From NCBI RefSeq assembly GCF_008107685.1, contig NZ_VIRF01000128.1, positions 1 to 64,000 of the forward strand: a stretch of DNA of 64,000 bases, given 5' to 3'. Source of the DNA: Novosphingobium sp. BW1 (GTDB lineage: Bacteria; Pseudomonadota; Alphaproteobacteria; Sphingomonadales; Sphingomonadaceae). The notes beneath the pieces are model-generated. The model saw only the letters and a program-made list of their open reading frames with translations, was not told the DNA's origin and made no database searches. Position 1 is the first letter of the stretch. Each line of letters opens with the position of its first letter. Shown piece after piece: positions 49,676 through 57,342 of this stretch. A program made the position numbers and the translations under genes.

Positions 49676-51408
49676 CAGCCGTTGTCCATTGCGCGGATTT
49701 GCACGATCAGCTCTTCGTTCAATTCCTCGCCGAGGGCTGCGATCAGGGCGTCCGCGTCACCCAGTTCCTCCAGCTGTTCCCGGATCCATCCCTCGTAAGG
49801 CTTCGAGGTCGCATTGTCGCCGAACACGTAGGAGGTGATGCGCTGGATGTCGCCGCCGAAGGTCTCGAACGGTGGCCGCTTGACCACGAGGCCCGCGTCG
49901 GTGCGCTCGAAGACGTGGACGCAGTCGCTCGGAACTTCGCGCACGGTGACGACCGAATGGGTCGCCATCAGCGCCTTCGAGTTGAAATGCTGCAAAATCC
50001 GCTTGAGCATCCCGATAAACCGGATTTCCAGGGTCGGGTGGAGGAACAGTTCGGGCTCGTCGATCAGGATGAGGCTGTCCCGTCGGATCGCGCCCAGGAT
50101 GTTCACGACGATGAACGAGAAGAGCTTCTGGCCGGAGCTCAGTTCGATCGGGCGCTTGTCCTTCACGAAGGTTACGCCTTCTGAGGCAACTAGGTCTTCG
50201 CGGATCGTGTCGATGACCAGATCGTTTACGGATGCGGCATCGATCGCGATCAGGTGACGGTCATTTAGAAGATCATCGTCTTCAATAATCTTCTGATCGA
50301 CGTAATCGTGGTCGAGATAGTAGCGCTTCGGATCGAGTTTGGGGGTTTCGACGGTCACCGCGGCGAAATCGAAGTCGAACGCAGTACGCAGCACGCGCTC
50401 CATGGTTTTCAACTTCTGCGGCCAGCCAGGCAGCGAGCGATAGCGTTTGTCGTCCGACAGGCAGTCGAGCAGCGACGTCGCGGCATTTCGCTTCGGAGCC
50501 TCGTGGGTCAGCCGAATGCCGCCGAGCCGCTTCGTGCCCGGTTGTGGGGTCGAACGCCCGCGAAAACCGAAATAGCGGTAAGCGTCCTGATCCTGCTTTT
50601 TGACGCCGCGAAGATCGACCGGAAATTGCTCGAACGGGCTGTACGAGACGACGACGAGCTGGCTGAGATTGGGTTTCTCGATGAAGCCGGTATCCCGCTC
50701 TTCGTCCGTATCACCAAGCCAGTCCTGCACGATCTGGTGGAGCAACTGCGATTTGCCCGAACCGTTGGGTCCTATGAGGACATTGACGTCGCGCGGCAGC
50801 AATCCCTTCGCGGCGAAATGCAGTTCAAGCGTCGAGACTTCGCCGAAGACATCCCGAAACTGAAAGCCCAGGTCCATGACGTCCATCGCCTGGCGCGCGA
50901 AGAGCTTCCATCCATCGAGGAAGGATTTGACGCCGCCACGCTCGCGCTGCAGCGACTTGCGAAAGGGGCTCGTGTCGATCTGCGCTATCGCGCGCGCATC
51001 CTCCTCGATGTTAACGAGGTAACTGGCATCACGCAGCACCTTGGCGACCCGTTTGGCGCCGTCGAGCTCGATCTGCGCGACGAGCTGCTCGTAGAATGTG
51101 ATCTCGTTGGGGACTGAGATGTAGTCGCCCTTCGGTATAGGAAACTCGCCGTCCCATCCGTCTTTCCGGAGTTTGTCGAGATAAGTGGCCGTCGTGTCCT
51201 GGCCATCGACCATGAGCTTTATGGCACCGAGTTCAACCTCTTCGCCGCCGATCCTGCAGATCGTTCCGAAGCTTGTCCTGTTGCCGTAGTCGTCCCAATC
51301 GTTTTCGAGCAGTTCGAGCGCGTCGCCGTCAACGCCCGGCACAAAGCCCTTCGCCCGGCGGCTCGACCGACCAAGATAGACGACTTTGAATTGGGCCCGC
51401 TTCGCCAT
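49675..51408 (-). CDS. AAA ATPase, Septu PtuA-like
   Basis: 577 residues. Walker A is GPNGSGKS (213-220), preceded by a 200-residue N-terminal region unlike other ATPases. An ABC-type signature is LSSGQKLFSFIVVNIL and Walker B is SLILIDEPELFLHP, followed by the H-loop-like ALMATHSVVTV. This is the SMC/OLD-like ATPase order seen in PtuA. The long N-terminal part is atypical and may add a sensor. Directly upstream of and translationally coupled to the HNH gene. Confidence 0.8.
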   Translation of the reverse strand: MAKRAQFKVVYLGRSSRRAKGFVPGVDGDALELLENDWDDYGNRTSFGTICRIGGEEVELGAIKLMVDGQDTTATYLDKLRKDGWDGEFPIPKGDYISVPNEITFYEQLVAQIELDGAKRVAKVLRDASYLVNIEEDARAIAQIDTSPFRKSLQRERGGVKSFLDGWKLFARQAMDVMDLGFQFRDVFGEVSTLELHFAAKGLLPRDVNVLIGPNGSGKSQLLHQIVQDWLGDTDEERDTGFIEKPNLSQLVVVSYSPFEQFPVDLRGVKKQDQDAYRYFGFRGRSTPQPGTKRLGGIRLTHEAPKRNAATSLLDCLSDDKRYRSLPGWPQKLKTMERVLRTAFDFDFAAVTVETPKLDPKRYYLDHDYVDQKIIEDDDLLNDRHLIAIDAASVNDLVIDTIREDLVASEGVTFVKDKRPIELSSGQKLFSFIVVNILGAIRRDSLILIDEPELFLHPTLEIRFIGMLKRILQHFNSKALMATHSVVTVREVPSDCVHVFERTDAGLVVKRPPFETFGGDIQRITSYVFGDNATSKPYEGWIREQLEELGDADALIAALGEELNEELIVQIRAMDNG

Positions 51409-51495
51409 ATGGTCTTATTCTTCCCCATCCACAGCGACGCCAATAGCAAGCAGCCTGCTCAGGTTCGAGCCGCTATTTCGCGATTTCCGCAAAAC

Positions 51496-52395
51496 CTAAG
51501 GTCGTCCCCTTGCGAACCACTCCCGCAACTCGGGAAGGGTGAACGGCATCAAGCGATCGTTGCAATGTGCACGCCGGTGGCATGTCGGGCACAGGATGAC
51601 GAGATGGTTCGGCAATGTCTTCCGCACACCGCTCGCGAGCGGATTGGGGTGATGGGCATCGAGCATCGCGAAATCGTCGTGGGCAAAACCGCACGCCTCG
51701 CAGGTCGGTTTGCCGTGCCTGGCCGCCGAAAGCACTTTGGCATCCCGGCTCACCTTCTCGTCGCGCTCGATGTCACGTTGCAGCCTCCAGACACGGTTCC
51801 CCTCGACCGAGCCCGCCCCGTCGGGAACCGTGGGCCGAAGGCCGCCGGACACCAAGGTCGGCACGCCCGTATCGAAGAAGTTCGCAGGGGCGGGTAGAGT
51901 TGCCAGTTCGACCGTCCAGTCCGCAATGCGCTCCCACAGCATCGCGACGCGGTCGTCGTGTCGGATGACACTGTCGACCGCGCCTTCCAGCATGCGCCGG
52001 TCCGGCATGCCGAGATCTTCCACTAGACGCGGATAGCCTTGCAGGCGCCAAACATCGTTGAGCGCGATCGCAACAGGCCAGCGGGAGAGGCGTTCGATTT
52101 CGGTGGGATCGTCGAGCAGCGTGGCCGTGTCGCCATGGACGGTACTCGCCCGCGCGACGTTGAGAACGCGGCCGCCCAGACCATCGCGAACCGAGCGCCC
52201 GCCTCCGATCGCAATTATGAAGGGGCGGCCTACCGCACGGCGGGCGACGCCGGCGGGCAACATGTAGAATCGCTTGGGATTGGCGCGGTCTCCGCGCTTG
52301 GCAAAACAAAGAATGTGCGAGCTGATCGCGCCGAACACCGCCTTGCAGCCCATGATCTGTTCGGCGTCAGGGACGATGTCGCGGACAGTGGTCAA
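51496..52395 (-). CDS. HNH endonuclease (McrA-like zinc type)
   Basis: 299 residues. A TTG start at 52395 is supported by GAGGTG about 8 nt upstream; an in-frame ATG lies at codon 15. The first 190 residues are an alpha/beta domain (FGAISSHILCFAKRGDRANP, FIIAIGGGRSVRDGL) that resembles target-recognition parts of HNH restriction enzymes such as ScoMcrA-type. The C-terminal 75 residues are a zinc-HNH: CEACG, MLDAHHPNPL, LVILCPTCHRRAH. It may cut modified DNA. It is divergent from the nuclease-vWA gene. Confidence 0.75.
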   Translation of the reverse strand: MTTVRDIVPDAEQIMGCKAVFGAISSHILCFAKRGDRANPKRFYMLPAGVARRAVGRPFIIAIGGGRSVRDGLGGRVLNVARASTVHGDTATLLDDPTEIERLSRWPVAIALNDVWRLQGYPRLVEDLGMPDRRMLEGAVDSVIRHDDRVAMLWERIADWTVELATLPAPANFFDTGVPTLVSGGLRPTVPDGAGSVEGNRVWRLQRDIERDEKVSRDAKVLSAARHGKPTCEACGFAHDDFAMLDAHHPNPLASGVRKTLPNHLVILCPTCHRRAHCNDRLMPFTLPELREWFARGRP

Positions 52396-52513
52396 AAACG
52401 CACCTCAATAAGAACTGCGACATAGTGCAAAAATACGTCTTTCCTCAAGACTCCCTCGTTTATTGCCCGTAGATTTTGCGATAGAAAAGTAAAAGGCCTC
52501 GGGGGAAACCAGC
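52396..52513. promoter_or_regulatory. Divergent control region between the HNH and nuclease-vWA genes
   Basis: 118 bp, AT-rich for this window (52400-52500). Both flanking genes use TTG starts with Shine-Dalgarno sequences, which would keep expression low. No clear -35/-10 pair or operator was recognised. Confidence 0.4.
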
Positions 52514-54325
52514 TTGACCGCTCCAATTTATCGCAACGCCACGTCCGCCTGGAACGCGCTGCAGAATTCGGGCTGCCTCGATCTGGACGAGCGGGACGAT
52601 GATCTCGTGGGCAAGCTCCGGGACCGCCTCGATGGCCAAGCACCTGATCTCGATCACGCGCTTTCCAACGCGACGACCGATGAATTGATGTCCGCGTTGT
52701 TCAGCGTCATTCAACCGTTCGTCGGCATGTTCCAGGATATCCTTGCGTTCTTCGAGAAGGCCGGCGCGCACAATGGGCAGTCGCAGTGGCGCATCAGCGT
52801 GGGGGAAGAGTTTCTCGATCTGCGCCATTTCGAGGAGTTTCTCGAACATTGGAGTGCGATCGACGCGGACCTGGAAGTGCCTGCTCTCGACCGAAGCCAC
52901 GCCTTTTTCCTGAACGATGCGCGCGCGGCGATCGGCGGCTGGGACTACCTGGTCGAGGGGATGGAATACGGCAAGATAGCTGACACCGGCATTCGTGATG
53001 TCGATGACTGGCTCGCGGCTTACGACGCAGGGCAGTATGCGCTGTTTCCGCCCAGCCTGATGCCATCGAAATTTCCTCCAGGCCTCGCTGACGCGGCCGC
53101 TATCCTGTTGGCTGCAGTGACGATCCTGCGGCAGCGCGGTCTCTCCCGTGAAGAGATGTTGGCCGAGCACAGAGCGCGCGGCTACCGATCCGTGGACGAC
53201 GACGCCTTGCATCCGTGGACGATTGCTCAAAGCGAGACCGACTACTGGCTCCGCTCGCATGTCGGATATTTGGCCAATATCCTGCAGCGTCCGGCCTCCG
53301 ACATCGAGGAACTCGCGGCGCTGACCTCGGAAAAGCTCGCGCCGTTCCCGCGCCGGCGCGTCCCGGGACGGATCGAGATAAAGGAGATCGAGCGCCTGTT
53401 GTCGCTCCCCGTCTGGCGGCAGCGCTACGAGACCTATGGCGTATGGATCGCAGCGCTGATCGCCGGATCGCTCGAAGATCATGAGCTGAATATCCATGCC
53501 GATGCCGGACAGCTCCGATTTTCGTTCAACGAAGCGAAGATCGTGGATGTTGTCTCCACAAGGCCGATGCGAAGCGTCTTCGCCGAGCGGCGCGTCGAAC
53601 TGGCGAACCCGGTTGGAAAAAGCCGGACGGGTAATGTGCAGCCGGACTTCAGCATCTGGGCTGGAGAAGAGCCCTTCTCGGACTGCGTTCTGGTTGTCGA
53701 GGTCAAGCACTACAAGAAGCGGTCGCGTCGCAACTTCGAAGAGGCACTCATTGACTACGCGAGGGCTCACCCCCGCGCGAAGGTCGCGCTCGTCAACTAC
53801 GGGCCGGTGGGCAAGGAGTTCGACAAACTGCCCGATCGGATCGGCGACCGGGCTAAGATGCTTGGACCGCTGACACCAGAAACCTACCAGACTCTCGAAG
53901 CCTTCCGAGAGTTGATAAAGGACGTGGTCGGGCCGCCCGTGCCGAGGCTGGACGACAGTGGAGGCGGCATTGATCCCATTGTCGCTCTGGACGTGTCCGG
54001 GTCTATGCGTGCAGTGCTAACGTCCGAGGAATTTTTTGCCTTTTTGGGGCGATCATCGATCTCAGGCGCGATGTTCGTTCTTATCGACCAAGACGTGAGG
54101 GCTAAACTTTCGGGCAACAAGATCGAGCGATGGCTTGCAGAAAACGAACTTGGAAATGCTACCTCTCTTGCCGAACCGATGGCGACGCTGCTCGCTCAGT
54201 ACTCGGCTATCACTCTGATAACGGATGAGAGCGGCCTGCAAAGCCTGAGCTCGTTGCGATCGGAGATTTTGAAAAGTCCGTTGTCCGATATTGGAGTGGC
54301 CTTAGTTGCGCGCGTGACGCGGTAG
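52514..54325 (+). CDS. PD-(D/E)XK nuclease fused to a vWA-type domain
   Basis: 603 residues with a TTG start and GGGGG upstream. The first 300 residues are helical and of unknown family. Residues 365-400 show a nuclease pattern: NVQPDFSIWAGEEPF and LVVEVKHYKKRSRR (D...ExK). The last 120 residues begin with DPIVALDVSGSM, a MIDAS-type D-x-S-G-S motif of von Willebrand A domains, and have the alternating strands expected of that fold. vWA domains with nucleases occur in defence systems (for example MoxR-vWA modules), but I know of no named family with this exact order. Confidence 0.7.
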   Translation: MTAPIYRNATSAWNALQNSGCLDLDERDDDLVGKLRDRLDGQAPDLDHALSNATTDELMSALFSVIQPFVGMFQDILAFFEKAGAHNGQSQWRISVGEEFLDLRHFEEFLEHWSAIDADLEVPALDRSHAFFLNDARAAIGGWDYLVEGMEYGKIADTGIRDVDDWLAAYDAGQYALFPPSLMPSKFPPGLADAAAILLAAVTILRQRGLSREEMLAEHRARGYRSVDDDALHPWTIAQSETDYWLRSHVGYLANILQRPASDIEELAALTSEKLAPFPRRRVPGRIEIKEIERLLSLPVWRQRYETYGVWIAALIAGSLEDHELNIHADAGQLRFSFNEAKIVDVVSTRPMRSVFAERRVELANPVGKSRTGNVQPDFSIWAGEEPFSDCVLVVEVKHYKKRSRRNFEEALIDYARAHPRAKVALVNYGPVGKEFDKLPDRIGDRAKMLGPLTPETYQTLEAFRELIKDVVGPPVPRLDDSGGGIDPIVALDVSGSMRAVLTSEEFFAFLGRSSISGAMFVLIDQDVRAKLSGNKIERWLAENELGNATSLAEPMATLLAQYSAITLITDESGLQSLSSLRSEILKSPLSDIGVALVARVTR

Positions 54326-54705
54326 GGAGCAGACGCGCGACCAGGCTGAATGAAGGTCCGCTTACCTGATTTCCAACATGAGTCCGGACAGTCCCAAACG
54401 TCCGACGTCCCGGTCATTACCACGATCGGGATGCTCAAAAATCGGGTAGGAATTTGGCCCACCGAGCGGTTAGACATCCGGCATAGGATGCCGCAGAAGT
54501 TCAATTGGCATTTCGGGATGGTTAGACAGTGTATCCCCCTGAAATATCATGATTGAGAGAGTCCGGCTCGGGCCTCCAACATCCTGTCAGCCGATGCGTG
54601 CTGATGATTGAAAAAACCCCGCATTTCCGCTAGTTTAAGGTCATTCGCTGGTTGTCAGCGATGGCCTCTGTTTGCGTGTGATTGCAGATGATGGGGGCCG
54701 GATTC
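54326..54705. other. Non-coding stretch before the integrase
   Basis: 380 bp with no supported gene; a 68-codon plus-strand frame at 54350 has no domain. The composition is mixed and no tRNA or attachment core was recognised. It probably contains the integrase promoter and, if the element inserts here, part of an attachment site. Confidence 0.45.
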
Positions 54706-54742
54706 GGGGGCCTCGTGAGTCCCCGTCAGAAGCGAGGCCCCC
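54706..54742 (+). promoter_or_regulatory. 10-bp perfect hairpin abutting the integrase start codon
   Basis: GGGGGCCTCG (54706-54715), a 17-nt loop, CGAGGCCCCC (54733-54742). The stem ends 1 nt before the integrase ATG (54744), so it covers the place where a ribosome site should be. It could hide the start (translation control), end incoming transcription, or form part of a recombination site. Confidence 0.6.
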
Positions 54743-54743
54743 A

Positions 54744-55940
54744 ATGGCGCTGACCGACACGGCAATCCGAAAAGCCAAACCCAAGGAAAAACCGTACAAG
54801 GTCACGGACGCGCAGGGCCTATATCTGTTGGTCAATCCGGGAGGCAGCAAACTCTGGCGCGTCAAATACCGTATGAACGGCGTGGAGCGAAAACTTGCGC
54901 TGGGGTCTTATCCTGAGATCACGCTTGCCGAGGCCCGTTCGGCACGCGACGCTGCTCGCAGACAACTTGCCCATGCCATTGATCCCAATGCTGCAAAGCG
55001 GCAAGCGCGCATCGAAGCGAGCATCCGTGCCAACAACAGTTTCGCCAGCGTGGCCGAGGAACTGATTGAGAAGAAGACGCGAGAGGGGCTGGCGGAGCCG
55101 ACGTTGGCCAAGATGCGCTGGTTCGTGAAGCTTCTTGGTGGAGATTTCGGCAGGCGCCCGATCACGGAGATCACGCCGCAGGAGCTGCTGCACGAACTAC
55201 GAAAGCATGAACGGCGGGGCCGGTTTGAGACTGCGAATCTGCTCCGGGCTTTCGCCAGCCGCGTATTTCGCTATGGGGTGGCAACAGCGCGGGCCGAGCG
55301 TGACCCGGCCCAACTGCTGATAGGTGCGCTGACAATAGCGAGGGTGAAGCATTTCCCCGCGATCACCGATCCAATGGTTTTCGGCGCGTTGCTTCGGGCA
55401 ATCGAAGATTATCAAGGTGATCCCGCCGTAATGTATGCCCTGAAGCTCACGCCCCATGTTTTCCAGCGGCCCGGCGAAATCAGGCATATGGAATGGAAGG
55501 AAGTGAATTTCGAAAAGTCGGTCTGGGTCATCCCCGAAGGTAAGATGAAGATGCGCCAGCCCCATTCAGTGCCGCTATCCCGGCAGTCGCTGGAGATCCT
55601 CACCGATATGCGCTCGTTGTCTGGTTCAGGGCACTATGTATTCCCATCGATTAGGACACGCGCGAGGCCGATCAGCGAAAATACGATCAACGCCGCATTG
55701 CGCCGCATGGGCTTTCCCAAAGAACAGATGACCGCCCACGGCTTCCGTACATCAGCCTCTTCGCTTCTGAACGAATCCGGCAAGTGGAATCCTGACGCAA
55801 TCGAGCGAGCACTTGCGCATATGGTCGCAGGCAGCGTCAGGCGCATCTACAACCAATCGGCCTATTGGCCGGAACGTGTTGAAATGGCGCAATGGTGGAG
55901 CGATTATCTGGAGGAACTGCGAGACGGAGGAAACAGATGA
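54744..55940 (+). CDS. P4-type tyrosine integrase
   Basis: 398 residues from ATG 54744. The N-terminal arm (MALTDTAIRKAKPKEKPYKV, DAQGLYLLVNPGGSKLWRVK) is the P4-type DUF4102 domain. The catalytic domain shows the first Arg in QRPGEIRHMEWKE, the H-x-x-R in AHGFRTSASSLLN, a second His (ALAHM) and the Tyr in RRIYNQSAY. Length and motifs are complete, so it should be active. P4 integrases use tRNA or tmRNA genes as targets, but none is next to it here. It is coupled to the membrane-protein gene by an ATGA overlap. Confidence 0.9.
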   Translation: MALTDTAIRKAKPKEKPYKVTDAQGLYLLVNPGGSKLWRVKYRMNGVERKLALGSYPEITLAEARSARDAARRQLAHAIDPNAAKRQARIEASIRANNSFASVAEELIEKKTREGLAEPTLAKMRWFVKLLGGDFGRRPITEITPQELLHELRKHERRGRFETANLLRAFASRVFRYGVATARAERDPAQLLIGALTIARVKHFPAITDPMVFGALLRAIEDYQGDPAVMYALKLTPHVFQRPGEIRHMEWKEVNFEKSVWVIPEGKMKMRQPHSVPLSRQSLEILTDMRSLSGSGHYVFPSIRTRARPISENTINAALRRMGFPKEQMTAHGFRTSASSLLNESGKWNPDAIERALAHMVAGSVRRIYNQSAYWPERVEMAQWWSDYLEELRDGGNR

Positions 55941-56830
55941 CAGGTTCCCCAAGTGAAGGATGGAAAAACTTCGCGGATGGGGATGAAGCTGAGGATGTTC
56001 CGCTCTGGCAAGTGCTGGCTCACATCAGGTCGGACGATCTCGACGAAGGCTTGAGCGCGAACGCGGCGATTATCGGTCAGGTCAGACCGCCCATCGCGCG
56101 GTATTACAATGTAGCTTTCGTTGTCAGCTTCGCGTTCGGTTTTCTGTCCGTCCTTTCCATGATTGGTCTTCTGATCTCGGCGGCGTATCCAGGCGCGACG
56201 AGCTCTTTCTACTATCTCACGTTGATCATGCTGGCCGCCACAGTGGCACCGCACCTGTTACGACAAGCGTATCAATATGGCCTGAGTATCCCTGAAGCTC
56301 CGCTGGAACTGCCCCATGGGCCAGACCGGCTTTTTGACGAGGTCCTACGTTACCTGCAGAGGGTGGACGGCCCGCAAGCCTTCTATCGCTCCCGCTTTCG
56401 CAAGAAGCGGATTCCCCTCAAGCGTAGGCAGTTTTTTGGCAGGTTGCGCTACTTCCTGTTCTCCGAGCATAGCAAGGATCGCGGCATGGTCATGCGCTTC
56501 CCGACCGCCATGTCCCTCCCGGCCGATCTCTATCTTCATCGTGATGATGTCGAGAGAATGCTCACGATGAGCAAACCGAAGCGCAAGGGCGGGCCAGGCC
56601 GAAACACCAAGTACCGCTATGATGAGGCAATTATCTCGCTGATCGGCGATCCTCGGCTGAACGCATTGGACCTGAACGATCGGGCGGCGGCGATCCTCAA
56701 TATCAAGAATTGGCTATCCGAATGGTTCGAGGCCAACGCCGATGAGTCCGGCGATGTGCCGCGCCGGGATCAATTGACCCGTTATGCCGAAAAAATCTTC
56801 ACGCACCTGAGAGGCTGCTATCTGCACTAG
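55937..56830 (+). CDS. Membrane protein co-encoded with the integrase
   Basis: 297 residues from an ATG that overlaps the integrase stop. Two adjacent transmembrane helices at about 62-85 and 93-108 (VVSFAFGFLSVLSMIGLLIS, YYLTLIMLAATVAPHLL). The C-terminal 190 residues are basic and soluble (FYRSRFRKKRIPLKRRQFFG, KPKRKGGPGRNTKYRYDEAI) and could bind nucleic acid or phosphate. No family was recognised. A membrane protein coupled to an integrase could be a cargo effector or a regulator of mobility. Confidence 0.65.
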   Translation: MTGSPSEGWKNFADGDEAEDVPLWQVLAHIRSDDLDEGLSANAAIIGQVRPPIARYYNVAFVVSFAFGFLSVLSMIGLLISAAYPGATSSFYYLTLIMLAATVAPHLLRQAYQYGLSIPEAPLELPHGPDRLFDEVLRYLQRVDGPQAFYRSRFRKKRIPLKRRQFFGRLRYFLFSEHSKDRGMVMRFPTAMSLPADLYLHRDDVERMLTMSKPKRKGGPGRNTKYRYDEAIISLIGDPRLNALDLNDRAAAILNIKNWLSEWFEANADESGDVPRRDQLTRYAEKIFTHLRGCYLH

Positions 56831-57198
56831 CGTCGGTCGGAACCATGGCCTTGATGTTGGCTGAGGGGCTCATCTGCATGATGAGTAACTTCTCCCGTCT
56901 CGATTATCGTCACTTTCTCGAAATACCTATCACTTTGACGGTCGATAGTCCGCTCTTGACGGCCAATTGCGCCATCGCGATTGTGCTGCGGCGCGTAAGC
57001 AATACGCATTTCTGCAATTCGGCCTTTCGACTTGCTCTCACCAGAGCGCCATATCTTGGTATTGAGCATCGTTCCCCTTGCTCCGCCATCCTCCAAGGCC
57101 GCCCCACATCCGGGACAATGCGGTGGCTCTGCGTCGTTGACATCGGCGCAGACGATCGCGTCGCACAGGTTACATTTGCTGATAGTGAAGCCGCGCAT
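56827..57198 (-). CDS. Small zinc-ribbon protein
   Basis: 123 residues from ATG 57198, with GGGAG about 9 nt upstream; a longer frame to 57324 is less likely. Near the start are two Cys pairs, SKCNLCDAIVC and PPHCPGCGAAL, a zinc ribbon. The rest is basic and ends in HQGHGSDRR. It overlaps the end of the plus-strand membrane-protein gene by 4 nt. No family was recognised. Confidence 0.5.
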   Translation of the reverse strand: MRGFTISKCNLCDAIVCADVNDAEPPHCPGCGAALEDGGARGTMLNTKIWRSGESKSKGRIAEMRIAYAPQHNRDGAIGRQERTIDRQSDRYFEKVTIIETGEVTHHADEPLSQHQGHGSDRR

Positions 57199-57342
57199 TT
57201 TTCGGTGCTCCCAATGGCAGGTCTCTACGCTCGCATCTTCGACGGCGAATGCCCCGAAAGGCCGTGAGTTGCCTGTCCGGGTCGTAGTGCAAAAATCGTG
57301 CGCGCCGACTCTATAGCGCACCAAAGAGGCGGTCAGAGGCTT

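Noticed and set aside
52460..53770. 436-codon minus-strand frame opposite the nuclease-vWA gene
   Set aside because: The plus strand carries nuclease and vWA motifs and a ribosome site; the minus frame has no recognisable domain.
54350..54556. 68-codon plus-strand frame before the integrase
   Set aside because: No ribosome site, no domain, and it ends before the integrase without coupling.
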